A DNA stretch of 5,402 nt from Thermus kawarayensis JCM 12314. Its GTDB lineage: Bacteria > Deinococcota > Deinococci > Deinococcales > Thermaceae. The notes beneath the pieces were generated by a model, which saw only the letters and a list, made by a program, of their open reading frames with translations, did not search any database and was not told the DNA's origin. Within the stretch, counting starts at the first letter, position 1. Every line of letters begins with the position of its first letter. The translations under genes were made by a program, and so were the position numbers. The stretch covers positions 1-5,402 of the forward strand of contig BBBL01000121.1 of assembly GCA_001311545.1 (NCBI GenBank), read 5' to 3'. Shown one piece after another: positions 1 through 5,064 of this stretch.

Positions 1-247
1 TTCTCCAGGACGAGGCGCACCCCTCCCGGCCAGCCCGCCCGCTCCAGGTAGGCCTCTGCCGCCCGGTAGGCAGGTTCCTTCGGCCGTAGCGGCCGCGGAA
101 GGCGATCCCCTCGGGGATGGGCTCCAGGTGGAGGCGGTCCCCGAAGGAGAGGGCGGCGAAAAGGGTGTGGAGCTCATGGTAGCCGTCGGGCCTTCTCCCC
201 AGGAGGGAGAGGCCCAGGTTCACCTTGCCTGGGGCGATCCGTTCCAT
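1..247 (-). CDS. ispE: IspE, 4-diphosphocytidyl-2-C-methyl-D-erythritol kinase (5' part, frameshifted, runs off window)
   Basis: IspE is the GHMP-family kinase that phosphorylates CDP-methylerythritol with ATP in the cytoplasmic MEP pathway to isoprenoid precursors. From the ATG at 247-245 the protein opens MERIAPGKVNLGL, the family's N-terminal substrate-binding stretch (K8, N10), followed by DGYHELHTLF at about residues 21-30. The reading frame breaks near base 71. As written the frame after the codons for RRNL is wrong, but adding one G/C there restores AYRAAEAYLERAGWPGG and continues to base 1, just short of where the GHMP glycine-rich ATP loop should follow. The start lies inside ispD (28-base overlap), so the two are probably translationally coupled. 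The break is more likely a lost base than decay, because IspE is essential where the MEP pathway is the only isoprenoid route. Identity is confident; the C-terminal two thirds are outside the window. Confidence 0.9.
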   Translation of the reverse strand, partial: MERIAPGKVNLGLSLLGRRPDGYHELHTLFAALSFGDRLHLEPIPEGIAFRGRYGRRNLPTGRQRPTWSGRAGREGCASSWR

Positions 248-875
248 GCTCGGGCCAGGGCCTCCGCCAAGACCAGGTCCTCGGGGTAGGTGATCTTGAA
301 GCCGTCCTCTCCCCCTCCACCAGGGACACGGGGTAGCCCAGGGCCTGCACCAGCTGGGCGTCGTCGGTGGCGGAAAGCCCCCGCTTACGGGCGTAGGCGT
401 GAGCCTCCCGCAACAGGGCGGTAAAGAAGCCCTGGGGCGTCTGCACCAGGCGCAGGGCCTCCCGGGGCAGGACCGCCCCGTAGGCCTCCCCCTCGGGGCG
501 GATGAGGGTGTCGGGGACGGGAAGCACCGGCACCGCCGCCCCCTGGGCTTGGGCGGCCTTCAGCACCCTTTCCACGAGGTTCCGGCTCACGAAGGGCCGG
601 GCCACGTCGTGGACCAGCACCAGGGAGAGGCTCGCCGCCTCCAGCAGGCGGGCCACCGACTCCTGCCGGGTCCTTCCCCCCTCCATAAAGGCGGCCCGGA
701 GGCCCCGGGGGGGGCTAACCCCGGGGGGCAGGGCCACCAGGACCTCCGCCGCCTCCGAGAATGCGTCCAGGGCCCACTCCAAAAGGGTCCTCCCCCCCAC
801 CCGGAGGAAGGCCTTGGGCCCGAGGCCAAGCCGTTCCCCGTGGCCGGCGGCGGGGATGAGGACGGAGACCTCCAC
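220..875 (-). CDS. ispD: IspD, 2-C-methyl-D-erythritol 4-phosphate cytidylyltransferase (frameshifted near the 3' end)
   Basis: IspD couples CTP with methylerythritol 4-phosphate to give CDP-methylerythritol, the MEP-pathway step before IspE. Visible family motifs are the nucleotide-binding loop IPAAGHGERLGLGPKAF (residues 7-23, with R15 and K21), VHDVARPF, QTPQGF and TDDAQLVQALG. I chose the GTG at 875-873, giving MEVSVLIPAAG. The frame is open to 1064, but that extension is the antisense of uppP, and TACCAT lies six bases before this GTG, so the mRNA is probably leaderless. Near base 301 one base is missing: as written the tail becomes SRSPTPRTW, whereas one added C/G gives TAFKITYPEDLVLAEALARAW, the usual IspD ending, with a TGA stop at 222-220 and a length of about 218 residues. 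ispE starts within its 3' end. The gene is divergent from uppP. Confidence 0.93.
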
Positions 876-881
876 CCTCCC

Positions 882-887
882 ATGGTA
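882..887 (-). promoter_or_regulatory. Candidate -10 element of a leaderless ispD promoter
   Basis: On the minus strand TACCAT fits the TANNNT -10 pattern and ends six bases before the ispD GTG, the spacing typical of leaderless genes in the Thermus/Deinococcus group. GGGAGG fills those six bases but touches the start codon, too close to act as a normal Shine-Dalgarno. No good -35 is visible; the corresponding site would lie inside uppP. This element shares two base pairs (886-887) with the opposing uppP -10. Confidence 0.6.
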
Positions 888-891
888 GCAT
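886..891 (+). promoter_or_regulatory. Candidate -10 element of a leaderless uppP promoter
   Basis: TAGCAT fits TANNNT and is followed by six bases (GGGCGC) and then the uppP GTG at 898. There is no Shine-Dalgarno sequence, so the transcript probably begins at or next to the start codon. No clear -35 is seen upstream, where the DNA is the ispD 5' coding end. It overlaps the ispD -10 on the other strand, and the whole block 873-900 is a near-palindrome. Confidence 0.6.
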
Positions 892-897
892 GGGCGC

Positions 898-1674
898 GTG
901 AGCGCTTGGGAAGCCCTTCTCCTAGGCATCGTGGAGGGCCTCACGGAGTTCCTGCCCGTCTCCTCCACGGGCCACTTGACCCTCCTCTTCCACCTCCTGG
1001 GCCTGCCCGTGGAGACCGACCCCTTCCTCAAGACCTTTCTCATCGCCATCCAGCTGGGGGCCATTCTGGCGGTCCTCCTCCTTTACGGGAGGCGCTTCGC
1101 CGTGGACCGGGAGCTTTGGGTGCGCATCGGGGTGGCCTTCCTGCCCACGGCCCTCCTGGGCTTTCTCTTTTATCCCCTCATCAAGGGGGTCATCCTGGGA
1201 AAGGACGGGGTGGTGGTCTTCTTCCTCTTCTTCGTGGGCCTGGTCCTGCTCCTCGCCGACCGCCTGGCGGAAAGGGCCAGGTACCGGGACGTGAAGGAGC
1301 TTCCCCTCCTCAAGGTGGCCTGGATCGGGGTGTTCCAGGGGCTGGCCGCCCTCTTCCCGGGCACCAGCCGGAGCGGGGCCACCATCCTGGGAGGGCTCCT
1401 CCTGAGCCTGGGGCGCAGGGGGGCGGCGGAGTTCAGCTTCCTCCTGGCCCTGCCCACCATGCTGGCGGCGGTGGGGTACGACCTCCTGAAAAGCGCCCCC
1501 GGGGTGCCGGAAGGGGGCTGGGAGCTCCTCCTCTTGGGCTTCGCCTCCGCCCTGGTGACCGCCCTGGTGACCGTGCGCTGGATGGTCGCCTTCGTGGAGC
1601 GCCTGGGGTTCCGCCCCTTCGCCTACTACCGCATGGTCCTGGCCCTGGTCTACGCCTACTTCTTCCTACGCTAG
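898..1674 (+). CDS. uppP: UppP (BacA), undecaprenyl-diphosphatase
   Basis: UppP is an integral membrane phosphatase that converts undecaprenyl pyrophosphate to undecaprenyl phosphate, regenerating the lipid carrier for peptidoglycan and other envelope polymers; overexpression is a classical bacitracin-resistance route. Both signature motifs are intact: [14 protein letters not shown] at residues 13-26 (E13, E17, S23 and H26, matching the catalytic/binding residues known for the E. coli enzyme) and [10 protein letters not shown] at 154-163 with R158. Long hydrophobic stretches, for example about 46-62, 79-91, 105-120, 199-205 and 244-257, fit a polytopic membrane protein. The length of 258 residues is normal. 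The start is the GTG at 898 ([15 protein letters not shown]), six bases after TAGCAT. It is divergent from ispD, and its stop lies inside the 3' end of the convergent aminotransferase gene. Confidence 0.97.
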   Translation: MSAWEALLLGIVEGLTEFLPVSSTGHLTLLFHLLGLPVETDPFLKTFLIAIQLGAILAVLLLYGRRFAVDRELWVRIGVAFLPTALLGFLFYPLIKGVILGKDGVVVFFLFFVGLVLLLADRLAERARYRDVKELPLLKVAWIGVFQGLAALFPGTSRSGATILGGLLLSLGRRGAAEFSFLLALPTMLAAVGYDLLKSAPGVPEGGWELLLLGFASALVTALVTVRWMVAFVERLGFRPFAYYRMVLALVYAYFFLR

Positions 1675-2726
1675 GGCCAGGGCGCGGTCCAGGGCCTCGA
1701 GGAAGGCCCCGTAGAGCTCCTTCCTGGCCCCCTCCCCCATGAGGCCCAGCCGCAGGACCTGCCCCCGGGTGGGGCCGATGCCCCCGGCCACGGCCACCCC
1801 TTCGGCGTAAAGGGCCTTCACCAGGCGGTCCGCCTCCACCCCTTCCGGGGGTCGCACCACCAAGACCGTGGGGAGGGGGCTTTCCTTGGGGTAGGGCCGG
1901 AAGCCCCGGTCCTCAAGCGCCTCCAGGACCCAGGCGTAGACCTCCCGGGCCCGCCGTTCCCGGGCCTCGAGGCCCTCCTCCAAGGCCAGGTCCAGGGCCT
2001 CCAGGAGGGCGTAGTGAAGGAGCACCGGGGTGGTGTGGTGGTAGCCTCCCCGCTCCCAGTGTTCGGCGACGCGGGCGAGGTCCAGATACCAGCCCCGCCT
2101 CCCGGTGAAGGCCCGGCGGCCTCGGCCGAGAGGGCGATGGGGGCCAGTCCCGGAGGGGCGGAAAGGCACTTCTGGCTTCCGGTGAAGGCGTAGTCCACCC
2201 CCATCCTGCGCATGGAAAAGGGAAGCATGCCCAGGGTGGTGACGGCGTCCAGAAAGAACAGGGCCCCGGCCTCCTTGACCAGGGCCCCCACGGCCTCCGC
2301 AGGGTTCAACACCCCGGTGGAGGTCTCCCCGTGGACCAGGGCCACCATGCGGTAGCGCCTCCTTCTAAGCTCCTTGGCCACCGCCTCCGGGTCCACGGGC
2401 TCCCCTGGGGGGAAGTCCAGGACGGTGGGCTCGAGGCCGTGGAGGGCGGCCATCTCGGCCACCCGTTGGGAGAAGGCCCCGTTCACCAGGACCAGCACCG
2501 GGCCCCGGTCCAGGTTGGCGAGCCCCGCTTCCATGCCCAGGCTCCCCGAACCCGCCAAGACGGCCAGCAAGGCCCCCTCGCCGGGGTCAAAAAGCCTTCG
2601 CAAGCGTTCCTGGATGGCGCGGTTGACCTTGAGCACCTCGGGGTCCAAGTGCCCCCGCATGGGGCGGAGGAGGGCCCTCTGCACGCGCTCGGGAATGGGG
2701 GTGGGTCCTGGGGTGAGCAAGAGCAT
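1666..2726 (-). CDS. Class-V PLP-dependent aminotransferase, alanine-glyoxylate/serine-pyruvate type (frameshifted)
   Basis: This is a fold-type I, class-V aminotransferase resembling the alanine-glyoxylate/serine-glyoxylate group; the exact amino donor cannot be read from sequence. The ATG at 2726-2724 is preceded by an AGGGAGG ribosome site. Seen in order: N-terminal [11 protein letters not shown] (residues 5-15), [10 protein letters not shown] (58-67, PLP phosphate region), HGETSTG (132-138), [10 protein letters not shown] (157-166, D160 expected to bind the pyridine nitrogen) and TGSQKCL (182-188, K186 the PLP-binding lysine). After IALSAEA the frame is lost at about 2115; one added C/G gives [15 protein letters not shown] and joins the remaining half (GGYHHTTP onward) through to the TAG at 1668-1666, for about 353 residues, normal for the family. 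Its 3' end overlaps uppP by 9 bases. The break is probably a lost base, since both halves are well conserved. Confidence 0.88.
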
Positions 2727-2733
2727 CCTGAGC

Positions 2734-2740
2734 CTCCCTA
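2734..2740 (-). promoter_or_regulatory. Ribosome binding site of the aminotransferase gene
   Basis: The minus strand reads AGGGAGG a few bases before the ATG at 2726, a good purine-rich site that fixes this start. It could be partly hidden by a short pairing of GCCTC with GAGGC just upstream (about 2732-2751). Confidence 0.6.
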
Positions 2741-2767
2741 AAAGCCGAGGCCCCCGCGGGCAAACCC

Positions 2768-2797
2768 GGGGGGCCCTTCCCGAAGGAAGGGGCCCCC
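2768..2797 (-). promoter_or_regulatory. Strong UUCG hairpin in the aminotransferase leader
   Basis: Read as minus-strand RNA, 2797-2785 pairs with 2780-2768 in a 13-position stem with one C-C mismatch, closed by a C(UUCG)G tetraloop, an exceptionally stable loop. It lies in the roughly 100-base leader between the predicted promoter (about 2832-2860) and the aminotransferase ATG. A second small stem, CGGG-UUUG-CCCG, follows at 2768-2757 and would compete for base 2768. There is no U-run, so it is not a standard intrinsic terminator. It may act as an attenuator, RNA stabiliser or translation control element. I recognise no named riboswitch or T-box motif. Confidence 0.45.
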
Positions 2798-2831
2798 TAG
2801 CGGATAGCTCGCAGGAGCCTCATTGAAGGGC

Positions 2832-2860
2832 ACTTTAGCAAAACCCCTTCCCCTTGTAAA
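2832..2860 (-). promoter_or_regulatory. Promoter of the aminotransferase gene
   Basis: On the minus strand TTTACA (2860-2855) is followed by a 17-base spacer and TAAAGT (2837-2832), close to the TTGACA / TANNNT housekeeping pattern. Transcription would begin near 2825 and give a leader of about 100 bases. It occupies the same DNA as the dnaJ promoter on the other strand. Confidence 0.6.
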
Positions 2861-2862
2861 GT
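2834..2862 (+). promoter_or_regulatory. Promoter of dnaJ, overlapping the divergent aminotransferase promoter
   Basis: TAAAGT at 2857-2862 is a good -10. A weak -35, TTTAGC (2834-2839), lies 17 bases upstream. The start codon is only nine bases after the -10, so the mRNA would have a leader of very few bases and no usable Shine-Dalgarno. GCACTTTA (2830-2837) and TAAAGTGC (2857-2864) form a perfect 8-bp inverted repeat, so each -10 overlaps the other promoter's -35. Confidence 0.5.
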
Positions 2863-2871
2863 GCTAGGTGG

Positions 2872-3916
2872 ATGAAGGACTACTACGCCATCCTGGGGGT
2901 AAGCCGGGAAGCCACCCAGGAGGAGATCAAGAAGGCCTACCGCAGGCTCGCCCTCCAGTACCACCCCGACAAAAACCCCGGGGACAAAGCAGCGGAGGAG
3001 CGCTTTAAGGAGATCAACGAGGCCTACGCCGTCCTCTCCGACCCCGAGAAGCGAGCCCAGTACGACCGGGGGCTTTTAGGGGAAGGAGCTTCCAGGCCGA
3101 GGACCTCTTTGACCTCTTCGCCCAGGTCTTCGGCTTCCGTTCCCCGGGCCGCCCGGCCCCCCGGGGGGAGGACCTGGAGGTCCAGGTGGAGGTGGAGCTC
3201 CGAGACCTCCTCCAGGGCAAGGAGGCGGAGGTGGCCTATAGCCGCCTGGTCCCCTGTGAGGCCTGCCAGGGCCAAGGGGGCAAGCGGGTGGCCTGCCCCA
3301 CCTGCGGGGGCCGGGGGGTGGTGGAAACCTACCAGCGGGGCCTCTTCGGCACCTTCGTGAGCCGCACCCCCTGCCCCCATTGCAAGGGCCAGGGCTTCCT
3401 CCTGGCGGAGGCCTGCCCCGTCTGCCGGGGCCGGGGCCGGGTACCTAGGGAGGAAAGGGTGCGGGTACGGATTCCCCCGGGCATGGACGAGGGCCACCTT
3501 CTGCGGGTACCGGGCTACGGCAACCTGGGACCGGGAGGCCCCGGGGACCTCTACGTGCGGCTTTCCGTCCTCCCTCACCCCCACCTGGAGCGGGAAGGCC
3601 CCCACCTGGTCTACCGCCTGAAGCTCGGCCTGGCCCAGGCCGCCCTGGGGGCCCGGGTGGAGGTGCCCGGGCTCTCCGGCCCCATCCCCCTGGACATCCC
3701 CCCGGGCACGGCCACGGAGAGGTCTTTGAGCTTCCCGGGGAGGGCCTTCCCTACCCCGGAGGGCGGGGGGCCCTGCGGGTGGTGGTGGAGCTTTCCGTGC
3801 CCAAGAAGCTCTCCCCCAAGGCCAAGGAGCTCCTCCGGGCCTACGCCCAGGAGGTGGGCGAGGAGGTGGCCCCCGAGGGCTTCTGGGAGAAGCTCAAGGG
3901 GCTCTTCCGCAGATAG
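2872..3916 (+). CDS. dnaJ: DnaJ (Hsp40), zinc-finger co-chaperone (two frameshifts)
   Basis: DnaJ delivers unfolded clients to DnaK and stimulates its ATPase. The J domain (about residues 1-68) is intact with HPD at 31-33. A short linker containing [12 protein letters not shown] follows, then the zinc domain with all four motifs, [24 protein letters not shown] and CPVCRGRG (about 129-188), and the client-binding C-terminal domains ([19 protein letters not shown] onward). As written the frame breaks twice. One base is missing at about 3089, where a restored C gives [13 protein letters not shown]. Another is missing in the G-run at 3737-3740, where a restored G gives [21 protein letters not shown]. 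With both, the protein is about 348 residues, ending KGLFRR at the TAG at 3914-3916. The classical Gly/Phe-rich region is much reduced. Two independent losses of one base in a fully conserved gene suggest sequence error rather than decay. Thermus also has a DnaJ lacking the zinc finger; this is the other type. Confidence 0.93.
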
Positions 3917-3928
3917 CCCCTTTCGTGG

Positions 3929-3934
3929 TAAAGT
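3929..3934 (+). promoter_or_regulatory. Possible -10 element of the csp promoter
   Basis: TAAAGT lies just after the dnaJ stop, the same hexamer (and following G) as the two -10 elements near 2832-2862. No good -35 is seen 16-18 bases upstream, so the call is weak. If used, the csp mRNA would start near 3941 with a leader of about 90 bases containing two stem-loops. Read-through from dnaJ is the alternative. Confidence 0.35.
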
Positions 3935-3944
3935 GAGATATTCC

Positions 3945-3983
3945 GGGTCGCTTTAGGGTGGCCCCTTGGGTCTAAAGCAACCC
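3945..3983 (+). promoter_or_regulatory. Imperfect 12-bp stem-loop in the csp leader
   Basis: GGGTCGCTTTAG (3945-3956) and CTAAAGCAACCC (3972-3983) are inverted repeats matching at 11 of 12 positions, around a 15-base loop. In RNA this forms a long stem upstream of the cold-shock gene. csp mRNAs in other bacteria carry structured leaders controlling stability and translation, so a similar role is plausible but inferred. As DNA it could equally be an operator. Confidence 0.45.
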
Positions 3984-3998
3984 CTCAAGCCCCGGATA

Positions 3999-4014
3999 CG
4001 GGCCTTCAGGCCCG
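3999..4014 (+). promoter_or_regulatory. Second csp leader hairpin, just before the ribosome site
   Basis: CGGGCC-TTCA-GGCCCG is a perfect 6-bp GC stem with a four-base loop, ending eight bases before the AAGGAG ribosome site. It is followed by A residues rather than Ts, so it is not a plus-strand terminator for dnaJ. It may set access to, or stability of, the csp message. Confidence 0.45.
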
Positions 4015-4021
4015 GAAAAAG

Positions 4022-4027
4022 AAGGAG
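4022..4027 (+). promoter_or_regulatory. Ribosome binding site of csp
   Basis: AAGGAG lies four bases before the ATG at 4032. It decides the start: the in-frame upstream ATG at 3966 has no such site and would add 22 residues not found in cold-shock proteins. Confidence 0.75.
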
Positions 4028-4031
4028 CGGT

Positions 4032-4253
4032 ATGCAGAAGGGTCGGGTCAAGTGGTTCAACGCGGAGAAGGGCTACGGCTTCATTGAGCGCGAGGGGGAC
4101 ACGGACGTTTTTGTCCACTTCAGCGCCATCAACGCCAAGGGGTTCCGCACCCTGAACGAGGGCGACATCGTCACCTTTGACGTGGAGCCGGGCAAGAACG
4201 GCAAGGGCCCCCAGGCGGTGAACGTCACCGTGGTGGAGCCGGCCCGCAAGTAA
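4032..4253 (+). CDS. Cold-shock protein, CspA family
   Basis: This is a small single-domain OB-fold protein that binds single-stranded RNA/DNA and acts as an RNA chaperone; in Thermus such proteins help adaptation to lowered temperature. The 73 residues begin [20 protein letters not shown]. The nucleic-acid-binding motifs RNP1 (KGYGFI, 13-18) and RNP2 (VFVHF, 26-30) are complete, and the aromatic residues W9, F10, Y15, F17, F27 and F30 are present. The C-terminal part, [23 protein letters not shown], is standard for the family. The length is slightly above the usual 65-70 residues. It follows dnaJ after a 115-base structured leader and is followed by a strong hairpin terminator. Family assignment is certain; which Csp paralogue this is cannot be told. 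Confidence 0.96.
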   Translation: MQKGRVKWFNAEKGYGFIEREGDTDVFVHFSAINAKGFRTLNEGDIVTFDVEPGKNGKGPQAVNVTVVEPARK

Positions 4254-4261
4254 AGGCCTCT

Positions 4262-4295
4262 GGAAGCCGCCCCGGGTTTCCCCGGGGCGGTTTCC
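4262..4295 (+). terminator. Intrinsic terminator after csp
   Basis: CCGCCCCGGG (4267-4276) and CCCGGGGCGG (4281-4290) form a perfect 10-bp stem with a TTTC loop. It extends through a G-U pair and four more pairs to 4262/4295, 15 pairs in all. Only a short TTT follows the GC core, so the stem strength must do most of the work, as is common in very GC-rich thermophiles. It starts nine bases after the csp stop. Confidence 0.8.
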
Positions 4296-4322
4296 CATCA
4301 CCCTTTCTCAGGAAGGGGAGGG

Positions 4323-4328
4323 TAGGAT
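4323..4328 (+). promoter_or_regulatory. Candidate -10 element of a leaderless promoter for the acetyltransferase
   Basis: TAGGAT ends seven bases before the ATG at 4336, and no ribosome site lies at the proper distance (GGGGAGGG at 4315-4322 is too far upstream). This is the leaderless spacing also seen at ispD and uppP. No convincing -35 is visible upstream. Confidence 0.5.
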
Positions 4329-4335
4329 AACCGGG

Positions 4336-4800
4336 ATGCGGGCCCTCAGTCTCAGCCTCAGGCCGGCCTCACCGGAGGACGCCCCCGTGCTCCACGGCCT
4401 TTTCCTGAAAAGCCCCGGCTACTTCGCCCTGATCGGCATGGAGCCTCCTACCCTCGAGGACGTCCTCCAGGACCTGCACACCCTCACCAAGGACCCCCGC
4501 CGCCGGGCCTTCCTCCTCTTCCTGGAGGAAGAAGCGGTGGGCTATCTGGACTACAAACTCCACTACCCCGAGGCCAGGGACGCCACCCTAAGCCTCCTCC
4601 TCATCCGGGAGGACCACCAGGGCCAGGGGCTCGGGCAGCGGGCCCTGAGGCACCTGCTGGACCACCTGGTGGGGGTGGAGCGGCTCTACGCCGTGGTCTA
4701 CGGCCACAACCCCCGGGCCAAGGCCTTCTTCCGGTCCCAGGGGTTCCGCCACGTGAAGGACGGGGGGCCAACCCTTAGCTGGTACGTGCGGGAGCTTTGA
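4336..4800 (+). CDS. GNAT-family N-acetyltransferase
   Basis: This protein of 154 residues has the Gcn5-related acetyltransferase fold, which transfers an acetyl group from acetyl-CoA to an amine. The evidence is the acetyl-CoA pyrophosphate loop QGQGLG (residues 95-100) after the beta strand TLSLLLI and before helix QRALRHLLDHL, and the later motif HNPRAKAFFRSQGF (124-137) that closes the fold. The N-terminal part LSLRPASPEDAPVLHGLFL is a typical first strand and helix. The substrate cannot be predicted: the middle (YFALIGMEPPTLEDVLQDL) has no feature I can tie to RimI-, antibiotic- or polyamine-type enzymes. It stands alone, isolated by the csp terminator upstream and convergent with ferredoxin 20 bases downstream. 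The start is supported by TAGGAT seven bases upstream. Confidence 0.9.
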   Translation: MRALSLSLRPASPEDAPVLHGLFLKSPGYFALIGMEPPTLEDVLQDLHTLTKDPRRRAFLLFLEEEAVGYLDYKLHYPEARDATLSLLLIREDHQGQGLGQRALRHLLDHLVGVERLYAVVYGHNPRAKAFFRSQGFRHVKDGGPTLSWYVREL

Positions 4801-4820
4801 TACCGCTCCACCCCGAAGGG

Positions 4821-5060
4821 CTACTCCAGGCCCGCCAGCTTGCGGTTTTTCTCAATGTAGAACTTCCACTGCTCGGGTACGTCCTCCTCGGGGAAGATGG
4901 CGTTCACCGGGCAGGCGGGCACGCAGGCCCCGCAGTCAATGCACTCCTCGGGGTGGATGTAGAACTGGTCCCCCCCGTCGTAGATGCACTCCACCGGGCA
5001 GACTTCCACGCAGGACTGGTCCTTCACGCCGATGCAGGGTTCGCAGATCACGTGCGGCAT
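4821..5060 (-). CDS. Seven-iron ferredoxin, [3Fe-4S][4Fe-4S] type
   Basis: This is a small soluble electron carrier of 79 residues. Counting the initiator Met, cysteines are at 6, 9, 17, 21, 25, 40, 43, 46 and 50. By comparison with Azotobacter-type ferredoxins, C9, C17 and C50 hold the [3Fe-4S] cluster and C21, C40, C43 and C46 the [4Fe-4S] cluster, leaving C25 free. The spacing CIGVKDQSC, in place of the CxxCxxC of eight-iron ferredoxins, supports a three-iron first site. It matches my memory of the well-studied T. thermophilus ferredoxin almost throughout, differing perhaps in a few residues. The ATG at 5060-5058 has an AGGAGGTG ribosome site and a recognisable promoter. It likely serves oxidoreductases such as 2-oxoacid:ferredoxin enzymes encoded elsewhere. 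Confidence 0.98.
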   Translation of the reverse strand: MPHVICEPCIGVKDQSCVEVCPVECIYDGGDQFYIHPEECIDCGACVPACPVNAIFPEEDVPEQWKFYIEKNRKLAGLE

Positions 5061-5064
5061 CTTC

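Noticed and set aside
876..1064. N-terminal extension of ispD by 63 residues
   Set aside because: The extension is the reverse of uppP codons with basic, meaningless composition, and family proteins begin at the VSVLIPAAG strand. The GTG at 875 is also placed correctly after a -10.
1692..1709. Hairpin GGGCCT-CGAGGA-AGGCCC as terminator for uppP
   Set aside because: It lacks a T-run and lies in aminotransferase coding sequence, where short GC palindromes are common by chance.
399..1742. Long plus-strand open frame of 447 codons across ispD and uppP
   Set aside because: It is antisense to ispD and out of frame with uppP, consists of low-complexity Gly/Pro/Arg-rich sequence typical of shadow frames in GC-rich DNA, and contains no domain.
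2331..2826. Plus-strand open frames of 136 and 150 codons opposite the aminotransferase
   Set aside because: They are shadows of a conserved gene on the other strand, with no recognisable domain and no ribosome site.
2835..2867. Possible CIRCE/HrcA operator before dnaJ
   Set aside because: The right side (AAGTGCTAG) resembles the half-site GAGTGCTAA and TTAGCA is present upstream, but the spacing and the left half do not fit TTAGCACTC-N9-GAGTGCTAA.
3080..3100. Programmed frameshifting to make two dnaJ products
   Set aside because: There is no slippery heptamer or long A/T run, and the same kind of single-base loss occurs in three unrelated genes nearby.
3966..4031. Upstream start adding 22 residues to the cold-shock protein
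   Set aside because: The extension is basic and not family-like, has no ribosome site, and overlaps leader hairpins; AAGGAG marks the ATG at 4032.
4791..4809. GGAGC/GCTCC pairing between the acetyltransferase and ferredoxin genes as a shared terminator
   Set aside because: It has only five pairs, a nine-base loop and no T-run on either side.
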